Assembly: GCA_938021675.1 (NCBI GenBank)
Contig: CALIFY010000043.1
Location: forward strand, 57,571-121,570
Length of the DNA: 64,000 nt
Direction of reading: 5' to 3'
Origin: an uncultured Acidimicrobiales bacterium
Lineage (GTDB): Bacteria; Actinomycetota; Acidimicrobiia; Acidimicrobiales; SZUA-35
The notes beneath the pieces are model-generated. The model had not been told where the DNA came from. It made no database searches and was given only the letters and a program-made list of their open reading frames with translations. Shown in pieces: positions 34,373-42,802 of this stretch (position 1 is the stretch's first letter; each line of letters starts with the position of its first letter). The translations under genes were made by a program, and so were the position numbers.

Positions 34373-35289
34373 GGTTTTGCTCGCTCCAGGAATGCCAGGA
34401 ACGACTCCGCAGCAACGACTCCTCGACGATCGAGTACGGACTTGACTCCACGCTCGGTATTAGGCCCAAACTTGCCGTCGATGTCGAGATCAAAGCCGTC
34501 CTCGCTATTGACCCTTCGTTGGATCCAGGCGATGACGTTCGGATTGTTCGTGAAGGTGTCGGCTACGGACGAATCAAAGCTTTCATCCCGACCGACCCAG
34601 TTGCGGTTCAACGCGGCGATGGTCAGATCTCCGACAATGCCGTCGTCATCGACACCGACCAGTCGCTGTAGCTCACGGGTTAACGCATCGCGGCCCGGTT
34701 CTAGGCCGCCATCAGCCAACAATCGCTCGTAGCGACGAAAGAAGTCTGTCCATGGGAACCCGGCGCCGGGATCGGAGCGCCGGGTTGGATCCCGACGGCC
34801 GTGAGAGATGAAGCCCGACGCGCTCGCCCTGTCGCTTTGTGTCTTGGTCAAAAACCGAGCGGCCGGGGAGGGGAGCCCTTGCTCGTTGAGCCAAACGGCG
34901 GCTGTGGCCGCCATTTGGGCAGCTGTCTCCGCGAACTCGTCCCGACGAGTGCTCGGTAGATCTGGCCAGTCCGCAGCGTTCATCGCCAACGAGATCCCGA
35001 TGGCCCACTGGTTGCTTCCCGTCCGGTCTTGGAATGCTTCGTTTTCGAAGCGAATGAGCTGGACGATGGAATCAGCGTCGCCTAGGAGATGATATGAACC
35101 GGCGGTAGTTCGATTTCGGATGAATGACGCAACGTTCTCGGCTCGAGGGTCCGCCCCCGATTGGTCGGTGCCGCTCTCGGCTGTATGGACGACGATGACC
35201 GGCTTCACCGGACTTCGTCTCCCCCGGCGAAATTGGCTGCGCCGCGGTGGATTGTCTTCAAGATAGATGCCCGGTCTGACCGTAGCCAT
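34369..35289 (-). CDS. N-acetylmuramoyl-L-alanine amidase (Amidase_2/PGRP)
   Basis: A 306-residue peptidoglycan amidase. The Amidase_2 fold is seen in KPVIVVHTAESGT with the first zinc His, the AGSYHLLGDADSIVQLI segment, the NQWAIGISLAMNA strand and the GFISHGRRDPTRRSDPGAGF loop with later ligands. Such enzymes cut between muramic acid and the stem peptide. No signal peptide is visible, as in phage or toxin-type lysins. The C-terminal ~95 residues form a module repeated in the next gene. No phage genes surround the pair. Confidence 0.85.
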   Translation of the reverse strand: MATVRPGIYLEDNPPRRSQFRRGRRSPVKPVIVVHTAESGTDQSGADPRAENVASFIRNRTTAGSYHLLGDADSIVQLIRFENEAFQDRTGSNQWAIGISLAMNAADWPDLPSTRRDEFAETAAQMAATAAVWLNEQGLPSPAARFLTKTQSDRASASGFISHGRRDPTRRSDPGAGFPWTDFFRRYERLLADGGLEPGRDALTRELQRLVGVDDDGIVGDLTIAALNRNWVGRDESFDSSVADTFTNNPNVIAWIQRRVNSEDGFDLDIDGKFGPNTERGVKSVLDRRGVVAAESFLAFLERAKP

Positions 35290-35372
35290 CGGTGTTTCCC
35301 ACCTTCAACCGTCGTGTTTCGTGCCCGCAGCGCCCCTGACCGTCGAACAGTGTAGCGAATGTACTCGCCGGG

Positions 35373-35852
35373 TTACCCGGAACGCTTAGATGGGTAGCGC
35401 CACGGTCGCGGAACGAACCGTGGAGTGAGCTTGGCGTACTCGGAATACGCCGGGTATCTCTTGGCTAGCCGTTTCTCCTCCCAGCGTGCTTTTCGGTTGA
35501 AGAAGTAGACGATGCCGATCCCCACGGCCAACGTTCCCAGGCTGCCGGAGCGGATGACGACGCCGGCGACAGCGGTCAGTACACCGGAGTAGATCGGGTG
35601 TCGTACGAATCCGTAGAGCCCGGTGGTGGCTAGCCGGCCCGAGGAAGAAGGAACCGGCGAAGGGGTAACGGCTGGGCCGAGACCGAGGGCGGCGACAGCG
35701 ACAAGAATCAACCCGATGATGGTGGTGCCGAATCCGATCACGGTGAGCCACGTCGGCGTCGACCACGTAGTACCGGCGGGAAGGAGTAGTAAGAGGACGA
35801 GCAGTACGGTTTGACTGGCAACCCAAACCCAACCGACGGCGCGCTCAGCCAT
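35373..35852 (-). CDS. isoprenylcysteine methyltransferase-family (PEMT/ICMT) membrane protein
   Basis: A 159-residue protein with about four membrane helices. The family signature is LYGFVRHPIYSGVLTAVAGV and later RWEEKRLAKRYPAYSEYAKLTPRFVP, which supply SAM and substrate contacts. AGGA lies 5 nt before the ATG at 35852. In bacteria these enzymes methylate various small substrates and lipids; the target here is unknown. Confidence 0.85.
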   Translation of the reverse strand: MAERAVGWVWVASQTVLLVLLLLLPAGTTWSTPTWLTVIGFGTTIIGLILVAVAALGLGPAVTPSPVPSSSGRLATTGLYGFVRHPIYSGVLTAVAGVVIRSGSLGTLAVGIGIVYFFNRKARWEEKRLAKRYPAYSEYAKLTPRFVPRPWRYPSKRSG

Positions 35853-36193
35853 CACGGTCCTGGTTCGGCTCCGAGGGCATCGAGCCACTCGGCGCGCCGT
35901 GCCGCCTGTCTACACCTACACGATCACCCACGAGGTCCGACCTCAAGCCAAGAAGTTGCCTACATCGAACGGCTGTCCGCTGTGCCGATAAATCTACCGT
36001 CGTCACCCTCACGCCGTAGCGGTCTGTCGTCAGGAACGTGCGCGACGGCAGCGGTGCCCGATTGGGCGTGGTCGGTGGGTTGGGCGGTGGTGGCCACAGG
36101 GAGATTGCGGCCGATGGACTCTCAATAATACAGTCTGGGTCCGTATCGGTGATGTATTCCCACCAGTCGACCCTACGTGAAGGTATGGACTTG
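35853..36193. other. intergenic region, 341 bp, divergent promoters
   Basis: No coding frame with convincing composition is seen. It separates the ICMT-like gene (minus) from the SDR gene (plus). A -10-like AATAAT lies near 36122. The minus-strand open frame here is a shadow of the SDR gene and its upstream DNA. No hairpin or repeat stands out. Confidence 0.5.
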
Positions 36194-37003
36194 ATGACCA
36201 CACACCCGTCCCTCGCCGGCAACGTCGTACTAGTAACCGGCGCAGGGAACGGCATTGGGCGGGCTATAGCCCAACGGTTTGCGTCGGTTGGAGCGATCGT
36301 CGCAGTAAACGACGTCGACCGGTCCAACGCCGATTCCACCGTGGCCGCCATCGCCGAGGCTGGTGGTACGGCGATGGCGGTCACAGCCGATGTGTCGAAC
36401 GCAGCATCGGTGGCATCGATGATCGAGAGCGTCCTTGCCGCCCACGATCGAATCGACGTCCTGGTAAACAACGCAGGTCTCGTCGAGCCGATGCTCCACT
36501 TCTTTGAGGCCGACGAAGCGTGGTGGCGTCGTATCGTCGATGTGAACCTCACCGGCCATTTCCTCGTCTCCCATCCGACAGCCAGGATCATGGCAAGACA
36601 AGGTGGCGGCTGCATCATCAACATGAGTTCGGGAGGAGCGACCCGAGCCCACCGGGCCTTCACCGCGTACGATGCGACCAAGGGGGGAATCGAGGCGTTG
36701 ACGAGAGCTATGGCCCTCGATCTCGGTCCATACAACATTCGGGTCAACGCGCTTATGCCGGGTTCGATCGATACCAGTGGTCTAGCGGTTGAACAGCGTG
36801 AACTGCGTGGGGAGAACGTGCCGCTCGGCCGCATAGGAGAACCGTTCGATATGACGGGTGCCGCACTCTTCCTGGCGTCCGATGATGCCAGCTACATCAC
36901 CGGCGACGTGATCAAGGTCGATGGGGGCATGCTGGCTCAGCAGCGTTCGGCCACCGTCGACATCAAACCGCCGAGTGACTTTCCGGCGATCGCCGATCTC
37001 TAG
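36194..37003 (+). CDS. short-chain dehydrogenase/reductase
   Basis: About 270 residues, classical SDR. The cofactor motif is VTGAGNGIGRAIAQRF, with DV in AVNDVDRS suggesting NAD. NNAG is in VLVNNAGLVEP, the catalytic Ser in NMSSGGA and the YxxxK in AYDATKGG. The start is between two ATGs, 36185 and 36194; AAGG spacing favours 36194. Its stop overlaps the GTG of the following FAD oxidoreductase (TAGTG), so they act together. Substrate is unknown. Confidence 0.9.
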   Translation: MTTHPSLAGNVVLVTGAGNGIGRAIAQRFASVGAIVAVNDVDRSNADSTVAAIAEAGGTAMAVTADVSNAASVASMIESVLAAHDRIDVLVNNAGLVEPMLHFFEADEAWWRRIVDVNLTGHFLVSHPTARIMARQGGGCIINMSSGGATRAHRAFTAYDATKGGIEALTRAMALDLGPYNIRVNALMPGSIDTSGLAVEQRELRGENVPLGRIGEPFDMTGAALFLASDDASYITGDVIKVDGGMLAQQRSATVDIKPPSDFPAIADL

Positions 37004-38241
37004 TGGTTGGATCCTCGGTCAGGCCCCAATTGGCATCGGCGATCACCGATCGCCCGTCTCGCGATCGCTATGACGTCGTTATCGTTGGTGGAGCCATTAT
37101 CGGTTCGTCGATCGCCTGGTTTTTGACCGACCATCTCGACTTTGATGGAACTGTGCTGGTTATTGAACGAGACATGAGCTACGAGCAAAGCTCGACGGCC
37201 CGAACCAATAGCTGCATGCGGCAACAGTTTTCCAACCCGTTGAACGTCGAGATCAGTCAATTCGCGGCCGAGTTTGTTCGAAACTTCCGAAGCTATATGG
37301 GGGACGACCCGGAGGTTCCCGAGCTGCACGTCAACCACTACGGGTACCTCTACCTGGCTGCTGACGAGGCGTCCGCTGAGATGCTTCGGGTCAATCAGGC
37401 GCTTCAAGCTGAGTTGGGTGCCGGTACGAGGATCTGGTCGCCCGACGAGCTTTCTTCCGAGTATCCGTTCTATCAGCTCGATGACATTGTTTGTGGCAGT
37501 CATAACCTAATCGACGAAGGCTATTTCGACTCGGGCACCATGTTTGATTGGCTGCGCCGCAAAGCTCGTCACCGAGGCGTGGAATACACTCGAGGTAGTG
37601 TTGCCGGAATCGATGTTCGTAACGATCGGGTGGTTGCTGTTCGTACCGAATCGGGCGCGAACGTAGCCTGTAGTTATCTCGTAAATGGGGCCGGTCCTCG
37701 TGCGTCGGAGGTAGCCGCCCTGGCGGGGTTGGAACTGCCGGTCGAGCCCCGAAAGCGGTTCAGCTTCGTCTTTGATGCGGCCGTACCGTTGAGTCGTGAC
37801 CTGCCCTTGACCGTCGACCCGACCGGTGTTCACGTCCGTTCTGATGGTCGTGCCTATATGGCCGGTTGTGCGCCAGACAACGATGTGAAGGTCGCGGCCG
37901 ACGATTTCGCTATGGATCACGACATCTTTGAATCCAAAGTTTGGCCGGCATTGGCCCACCGGATCCCGGCATTCGAACGAATTAAGGTGTCCTCGCAATG
38001 GGTCGGACATTATGCCCACAATCGTTTGGACCACAACGTTGTCGTTGGGCCACACACTCGGGTGGAGAACTTCTTGCTCGCAAACGGGTTCTCCGGTCAT
38101 GGCCTCCAGCAATCTCCGGCAATTGGCCGAGGGGTTGCCGAGTTGATTGTGAATGGTGAATATCAAACTCTTGACCTTGGCCCGCTGGGTTTCAAGCGCA
38201 TTGACGACGGCGAACCGTTCGTGGAGACCGTAATTATCTGA
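37003..38241 (+). CDS. FAD-dependent oxidoreductase of the D-amino acid/sarcosine oxidase family
   Basis: A 412-residue DAO-type flavoenzyme. The dinucleotide-binding fold reads YDVVIVGGAIIGSSIAWFL, with the ERD acidic end of beta 2. Later motifs are YLVNGAGPRASEVAALAGL and the C-terminal FLLANGFSGHGLQQSPAIGR typical of sarcosine and dimethylglycine oxidases. It has no covalent-flavin Cys assignable by eye. It is translationally coupled to the SDR and lies 5 kb from the nitrile hydratase cluster. It likely oxidises a secondary or tertiary amine. Confidence 0.88.
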   Translation: MVGSSVRPQLASAITDRPSRDRYDVVIVGGAIIGSSIAWFLTDHLDFDGTVLVIERDMSYEQSSTARTNSCMRQQFSNPLNVEISQFAAEFVRNFRSYMGDDPEVPELHVNHYGYLYLAADEASAEMLRVNQALQAELGAGTRIWSPDELSSEYPFYQLDDIVCGSHNLIDEGYFDSGTMFDWLRRKARHRGVEYTRGSVAGIDVRNDRVVAVRTESGANVACSYLVNGAGPRASEVAALAGLELPVEPRKRFSFVFDAAVPLSRDLPLTVDPTGVHVRSDGRAYMAGCAPDNDVKVAADDFAMDHDIFESKVWPALAHRIPAFERIKVSSQWVGHYAHNRLDHNVVVGPHTRVENFLLANGFSGHGLQQSPAIGRGVAELIVNGEYQTLDLGPLGFKRIDDGEPFVETVII

Positions 38242-38598
38242 TCTATTGTCGGCGGTTCGATTCGTTCACCCTCTCCATTCATGATCAGCGGGTTGCGAAC
38301 GGTATTCGTAACTACGTCAATAGTGTTGTTTGTAGTAGGTGGTGGGTGTACGGTTCACAATATGTTGTGGGGGCGCGCCGCCGACACCTTGGATTCAAGA
38401 CGGTTTCTTGGTCAACCGCTATACGCCGGTGCCCGCCGTTGAGAACGGTGCTGAACGCTCCCGTCGGTGACTGTCTAAGCGTTATCGATGTGCGATCGAA
38501 CCGCTGGCGTCCGGTGTGCCGAAGACCAAAGTGTTGTAGTTGCTACCGTGTGACGTCGTGCCGCAGCGAACATTTCTCCGCCGAAAGGATCCCTGTTG
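38242..38598. other. intergenic region, 357 bp
   Basis: No supported gene in this stretch between the FAD oxidoreductase and carbonic anhydrase. It is less GC-rich over 38300-38380 than its surroundings and probably holds the carbonic anhydrase promoter. A plus-strand frame beginning at 38346 has no recognisable content. Confidence 0.5.
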
Positions 38599-39132
38599 AT
38601 GGACGTGGAATTCACGCCAAACGCCGACGAACTTCTTGACCGAAACGAAGAGGCGTCTCGGTCATTCGATCTAGCTGATCTGCCGACGCTGCCAACACGC
38701 CGTCTGGTGGTCGTCACCTGCATGGACGCTCGGCTTGATCCGCTGCGGATGCTGGGCCTCGATGTGGGGGAAGCCAACATCATTCGCAACGCTGGTGGCG
38801 TGGTCACAGATGATGTCGTGCGATCGATATGTTTGTCGCAACGCCTGCTGGGAACCTGCGAAGTGTTGCTGGTCCACCACACCGACTGCGGGCTGCACAA
38901 GCTCGACGAATCGGGGCTTCGACGCGAGCTTGAGCACGAGCTTGGTGTCAAGCCGGCGTGGTCGATGGAATCGTTCGATGATCCTTACGACGACGTAGCG
39001 CAGTCGATCCAGCGATTGCACATGACGCCGTTTCTGCGGCAGAAGGTAAACGTTCGCGGTTTTGTGTACGAAGTCACCGATGGTCTGCTTCACGAGGTCG
39101 GGCTCCACGATCGACTCCGTGGTATGTCCTAG
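38599..39132 (+). CDS. beta-class carbonic anhydrase
   Basis: A 177-residue beta-carbonic anhydrase that interconverts CO2 and bicarbonate. The zinc/active-site CxDxR motif is VTCMDARLDP and the second zinc site is LVHHTDCGLHKL, with GEANIIRNAGG between them. AAAGGA lies 9 nt before the ATG at 38599. It is convergent with the Nit1C-type gene across a strong terminator. It may supply bicarbonate or handle CO2 released by nearby carbamate chemistry, but it also serves general metabolism. Confidence 0.92.
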   Translation: MDVEFTPNADELLDRNEEASRSFDLADLPTLPTRRLVVVTCMDARLDPLRMLGLDVGEANIIRNAGGVVTDDVVRSICLSQRLLGTCEVLLVHHTDCGLHKLDESGLRRELEHELGVKPAWSMESFDDPYDDVAQSIQRLHMTPFLRQKVNVRGFVYEVTDGLLHEVGLHDRLRGMS

Positions 39133-39153
39133 GACCCCGGCTACTCGTACAGC

Positions 39154-39188
39154 AAAGGCTGGGCATCAACGTCGTGAGCCCAGCCTTT
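39154..39188. terminator. bidirectional hairpin terminator
   Basis: AAAGGCTGGGC (39154-39164) and GCCCAGCCTTT (39178-39188) are perfect 11-bp inverted arms with a 13-nt loop. T- or A-rich stretches flank both sides. It separates the convergent carbonic anhydrase and MSMEG_0572-family genes. Confidence 0.85.
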
Positions 39189-39211
39189 GTCGTTTCGCGG
39201 TTGTGAAATTC

Positions 39212-39700
39212 TCAGACGGTCCAGGTGGTGATAACCAGGGCCTTGTCTCGCCAAGCTTGGATCGTGGCATCGAGGACGTCCAGTGGATTGAACGGCTTGA
39301 CTCCCGGCATGATGTCGTCCTCGCGCATGCCGTACAGCGCACCCATGGCGAAGCGGCAGGCATAGACCGTTGCCCCTTCGTCCATAAGCGTCTGCAACTG
39401 CCGATTGAACCCTAGGTTGCCTGGGAACCCCTCTTGGCCGACGGCTGGAAAGCCGCGGGAAGCCGACGCCATCAGCACGCCGGGGCCGTAGAGGACGAAG
39501 GTGAGGTCGAATCCCTTTCTCTGGAGACGGGTCGCTGTCAGCATGTTGACGAGGCCGACAGAGCCCTCGAAGGGCACGGTGTGCATGAACACGTACGCTT
39601 TGTCGCCAGGCTCCGCCTGATGATCGGGAAAAACCTTCTCCTCGATGTCGAAGAGAATGTCGCCTTCCTTCGGCGGCTCAATGGTGACTGTCTTGGGCAT
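39212..39700 (-). CDS. MSMEG_0572/Sll0783 family nitrogen-starvation protein (DsrE-like)
   Basis: A 162-residue protein of the DsrE/F-like fold. [60 protein letters not shown] and the tail [20 protein letters not shown] match the family induced by nitrogen starvation in Mycobacterium (MSMEG_0572) and Synechocystis (Sll0783). It is a core member of the Nit1C cluster, where it normally sits beside a nitrilase. A Cys in [13 protein letters not shown] lies at the DsrE active-site region. Other members of the same cluster are at 50.5-57.9 kb, but the nitrilase is not present. Exact role unknown. Confidence 0.88.
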   Translation of the reverse strand: MPKTVTIEPPKEGDILFDIEEKVFPDHQAEPGDKAYVFMHTVPFEGSVGLVNMLTATRLQRKGFDLTFVLYGPGVLMASASRGFPAVGQEGFPGNLGFNRQLQTLMDEGATVYACRFAMGALYGMREDDIMPGVKPFNPLDVLDATIQAWRDKALVITTWTV

Positions 39701-39742
39701 TTCGTGCTCCTTCTCGGTGTAATTTCCTCGACCCGACCTGCT

Positions 39743-40003
39743 TCAGATCGCGGGCTTTCGAGACTCGTAGTTGGGTTCTGGCCACGGTTGGCGGTGGCTG
39801 CCCGGTAGCGCTTGGATCGTTCGTTTCCGAACGGCCCACGGCAATCGCCGGTACACGGGCGCGAACACCAGTCGCCAGAACCGATCCTTTAGGTTTTTGG
39901 GCGGTCGTGGCCCAGCGAGGCCGTGCATCTTGGCCACCCGCGCCTGTGAATCCTGCAACAGATACTGTTCGGAGTTGGATCGGAGCCAGTGGGTAAACGA
40001 CAT
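39743..40003 (-). CDS. small hypothetical protein in the nitrile cluster
   Basis: An 86-residue basic protein (SFTHWLRSNSEQYLLQDSQA at the start, then a Pro-rich end). GAGG lies 5 nt before the ATG at 40003, only 7 bp after the flavoprotein stop, so it belongs to that transcript. It has no signal peptide or membrane helix and no recognised family. Confidence 0.6.
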   Translation of the reverse strand: MSFTHWLRSNSEQYLLQDSQARVAKMHGLAGPRPPKNLKDRFWRLVFAPVYRRLPWAVRKRTIQALPGSHRQPWPEPNYESRKPAI

Positions 40004-40010
40004 GGTGGCC

Positions 40011-41333
40011 TCAGAGCTTCGCAAGGAGGTTTTGGGCAGCGACAGCGATCGGTTCGTTCAGTGCACCGATGGCCGGAGAGTAGACGTTCTCCATTGTGGC
40101 GATCTCGTCGACGGTGATGCCAGTACGAGTCATCATGCCAAGGAAGTCGGCTCGTTCCTTGATGCCTTCGCCTCCAACCATCTGTGCGCCAATGAGCTGT
40201 CTTGACGATGGATCGGCCAACAACTTGACGGTGATGGTTTTCGTGCCCGGGTAGTAACGGGCCCTGGTGATTCCGTTGGCCAGGCCGGTCACAAAGTCGA
40301 GACCTAGCGCCGTCGCCGTCGTCTCGCCGAAGGAAACGCCGCCGAGCATCCATTCGCCGGCCAGCATGCCCCACGGCACATACACCGGGTTGTACTGGCG
40401 CTCACCGCTTCCGGCATTGACGCCTGCGGTCTTGCCCTGGGCGTATGCGTGGCTGCCCGACAAACCTTGCAGGGGGACGTTTGTGACCCCATGAGGGATT
40501 TCGGTGCAATCGCCGGCGGCGAAGACGTCCGCGGCGCTGGTTCGCATGTGAGAGTCAACGATGATCCCACCGGTTGTGCCTAGCTTGATGCCCGCCGCTT
40601 CGGCCAGCCGATTGTTCGGCACCTTATGGGTGCCGATGATTGCCAGGTCCGCCGTCACGTCACCGCTGTCGGTCTCGACGTGGGTCAGCGATTTTTCCCC
40701 TCGAAAGGCGGTGACTTTGTTGCCCCATTGCATGTTGACGCCGAGTTCAGCCCAGCTTTGGCGGACCGGTTCGACGATCTCAGGATCGGCGACATCGGAC
40801 ATCGGCCATGGGCCAGGGTCGACGAGGGTGACGTCGATATCGCGGTGGCGTAGCGCTGTCGTCATTTCCATGGCGATGAAACCAGACTCGACGATAACCG
40901 CCTTTTTGGTGGTGTCGAGGACGCTGTCCCATTCCATGGCTTGGCGGATGTCTTTGACTCGGTACAGCCCGTCAAGTTCGGTGCCCGGAACTGCCGGATC
41001 TTGATACAACCATCCGGTGGTCAGAATCAACCGGTCATAGCCAACCGAGCCTTCCCCCTCGACCTGGATGGTCTTCGTCGCCACATCTACCGAGTCGACC
41101 GTCGTCTCGTAACGTACGTCGATTCCCGACTTGACGTACTGTTCCTTCGTGGCGAGGAAGAGCCGTTCGAACGAGTCGATCTCCTTGCCGTGGACGAACG
41201 GAATACCACAGGGGCTATAGGCGACGTCAGCGAACTCGGTGTAGACGGTGACCTCGGCAGACGGATTGGCGCCCTTGGCCGCGCCGGCAGCGCCTAGGCC
41301 TGCTGCTCCTCCACCGATTACGACGATCTTCAC
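40011..41333 (-). CDS. FAD-dependent pyridine-nucleotide-disulfide oxidoreductase (CoA-disulfide reductase/NADH oxidase type)
   Basis: A 440-residue flavoenzyme. The FAD site is VVIGGGAAGLGAAGAA, the single redox cysteine (C42) is in AYSPCGIPFVHGKE, and the FAD-binding ATG/GD motif is TSAADVFAAGDCTEIPHGVT. A C-terminal dimerisation domain follows. The single-Cys class reduces CoA disulfide, persulfides or oxygen. A CoM- or other small-thiol disulfide would be a chemically reasonable substrate here given the ComA-type operon nearby, but that is inference. It lies downstream of the nitrile hydratase-OsmC operon, 85 bp away. Confidence 0.85.
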   Translation of the reverse strand: MKIVVIGGGAAGLGAAGAAKGANPSAEVTVYTEFADVAYSPCGIPFVHGKEIDSFERLFLATKEQYVKSGIDVRYETTVDSVDVATKTIQVEGEGSVGYDRLILTTGWLYQDPAVPGTELDGLYRVKDIRQAMEWDSVLDTTKKAVIVESGFIAMEMTTALRHRDIDVTLVDPGPWPMSDVADPEIVEPVRQSWAELGVNMQWGNKVTAFRGEKSLTHVETDSGDVTADLAIIGTHKVPNNRLAEAAGIKLGTTGGIIVDSHMRTSAADVFAAGDCTEIPHGVTNVPLQGLSGSHAYAQGKTAGVNAGSGERQYNPVYVPWGMLAGEWMLGGVSFGETTATALGLDFVTGLANGITRARYYPGTKTITVKLLADPSSRQLIGAQMVGGEGIKERADFLGMMTRTGITVDEIATMENVYSPAIGALNEPIAVAAQNLLAKL

Positions 41334-41418
41334 CGCGGATCTCCTCTGCGCCGGTCTTCCCTATGTGTATCAGATCCGAAACACATATGTCGGAAGCTAA
41401 ACGTATTCCCCGAGTTCG

Positions 41419-41838
41419 TCAACTATCGGAGAAGTCGTTCGTGCTGGTGCCGGCGATGTGAAGCTCCGGACCTCCCCGAATGGTGTTGGTCACGTAGCAC
41501 ACTCGCTCAGCGGCTCGGAGCAGTCCGGCAAGTTCCGTTTCCTGACAGCCGACACGAGCGTCGATTCGAATTTGGGAGAAGCTCGGTCCGTCGTACACCC
41601 CGGTGGTGTCGACCTCGATGCCAGCTACCTCGATCGAGCGCTTTCGAGCGGCGTGAGCGAGGGCCAAGGTGAAACACGAGGAGATGGCGGTGAGCAGCAT
41701 GTCGGTCGGTTGGGGTCCCGTATCGGTCCCACCGGGTACCGACGTCGGCTCATCGATGCGCATGGTGAAATCGCCGGCGGTCACGTCGCACCGCCAGTCG
41801 CCCTGCCAAACGCCCTGAACCGTTCGCTCCTTAGCCAC
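41419..41838 (-). CDS. OsmC family protein
   Basis: A 139-residue OsmC/Ohr-type protein. The two redox cysteines are in LTAISSCFTLALAHAARKRS and RAAERVCYVTNTIRGGPEL. These proteins reduce organic hydroperoxides or act on thiol derivatives. The start overlaps the accessory-protein stop by one base, so it is the fourth gene of the nitrile hydratase operon. It may protect the cobalt centre or its oxidised cysteines, which is inference. Confidence 0.85.
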   Translation of the reverse strand: MAKERTVQGVWQGDWRCDVTAGDFTMRIDEPTSVPGGTDTGPQPTDMLLTAISSCFTLALAHAARKRSIEVAGIEVDTTGVYDGPSFSQIRIDARVGCQETELAGLLRAAERVCYVTNTIRGGPELHIAGTSTNDFSDS

Positions 41839-42209
41839 TAGTGCTCGTGTGCATGATCATGACCCGCTGGGCGGGTGAGAAATTCACTGCTCAGATGGGC
41901 GATCTCGGTGTCGGACACCTCTGTTTTGGCTACGACGAGGCGCTCAAGGGCCACAAGCCAGCATTCGTAGTACCGGTACTCATCGGTTGGTCGCTCCAGG
42001 CTCTCCCACTCGGCGATCGCCGAGATCAGTTCGGCCTGGAAGTCGCCGACGGTGAAAATTCCCTGGTCCAACAGCGAAACCATCAGCCCGAAGGCGCGGC
42101 CCTCCCATGGGGCTTCGAAAAGTAGTTCTCCGTTCGAGCGCGGCGGCGAGGCCGGGCCGTTCGTTGGAAGCGCTTCTACTATCGAGCTTTGGTTGAGGCC
42201 GGCGGTCAT
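41838..42209 (-). CDS. nitrile hydratase accessory protein (cobalt-insertion/activator type)
   Basis: A 123-residue protein resembling the start of a nitrile hydratase beta subunit: LLFEAPWEGRAFGLMVSLLD, FQAELISAIAEWESLERPTD and YYECWLVALERLVVAKTEVS. The C-terminal HDHAHEH run suits metal handling. In Co-type clusters such a P14K/NhlE-like self-subunit-swapping chaperone installs cobalt in the alpha subunit. It overlaps the alpha subunit by 4 bp (ATGA). Confidence 0.88.
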   Translation of the reverse strand: MTAGLNQSSIVEALPTNGPASPPRSNGELLFEAPWEGRAFGLMVSLLDQGIFTVGDFQAELISAIAEWESLERPTDEYRYYECWLVALERLVVAKTEVSDTEIAHLSSEFLTRPAGHDHAHEH

Positions 42210-42802
42210 GCGGGGGCGTGCACCTTGGCGACACCTACCATGGCTTCACGGGTCACGAGGGCGGCGAGCTCGTCCTCGCCCAGTCCATCGGTGCCATCTG
42301 GTCGTTGAGGCAAGATGAAATACCGGTTCTCGGCGCTCGAATCCCAGACCGTGATGGCAACGTCCTGATCGAGTTCAAGGCCCATCTCGGCCAACACGGC
42401 CCGCGGCTCTCGAACGATCCGCGATCGGTATGCCGGGTCTTTGTACCAATTTGGCGGTAGTCCGAGAAGCGGCCAGGGGTAGCACGAGCACAACGTGCAG
42501 ACCACAACATTGTGCGCCTTCTCGTCGTTTTCGACCACGACGATGTGTTCGCCTTGGGGTCCAGCGAATCCGAGTTCGCCAACGGCGGCGGTGCCGTCGG
42601 CCATCAATCGTGCTTTGTACTCCGGGTCGGTCCATGCCTTGGCTACCACCTTGGCGCCATTCATCGGTCCGACATCGTTAACGAAACGGTTGATGAGGCC
42701 GTCTATGGCCTCTGCGGTGACCAAACCCCGGTCGGTCAACAGTGCTTCAAGAGCTTCGGTGCGTATGGGAGCGGGGGGTCGTTTTTGGGGGATGGCGGTC
42801 AT
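42206..42802 (-). CDS. nitrile hydratase alpha subunit, cobalt type
   Basis: A 198-residue catalytic subunit. The metal site VCTLCSCYPW places C102, C105, S106 and C107 as ligands; Thr after the first Cys indicates the cobalt rather than the iron enzyme. The WYKDPAYRSRIVREPRAVLA and VWDSSAENRYFILPQRP regions are standard. With the beta subunit it hydrates nitriles to amides. GGAG lies 8 nt before the ATG, and ATG overlaps the beta stop (ATGA). No amidase is seen in the window. Confidence 0.95.
   Translation of the reverse strand: MTAIPQKRPPAPIRTEALEALLTDRGLVTAEAIDGLINRFVNDVGPMNGAKVVAKAWTDPEYKARLMADGTAAVGELGFAGPQGEHIVVVENDEKAHNVVVCTLCSCYPWPLLGLPPNWYKDPAYRSRIVREPRAVLAEMGLELDQDVAITVWDSSAENRYFILPQRPDGTDGLGEDELAALVTREAMVGVAKVHAPA

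Noticed and set aside
33464..35289. Prophage lysis module
   Set aside because: No holin, integrase, capsid or tail genes, nor attachment repeats, were seen around the amidase pair.
35845..36834. Long minus-strand frame opposite the SDR gene
   Set aside because: Its composition is that of an antisense shadow and the SDR motifs on the plus strand are unambiguous.
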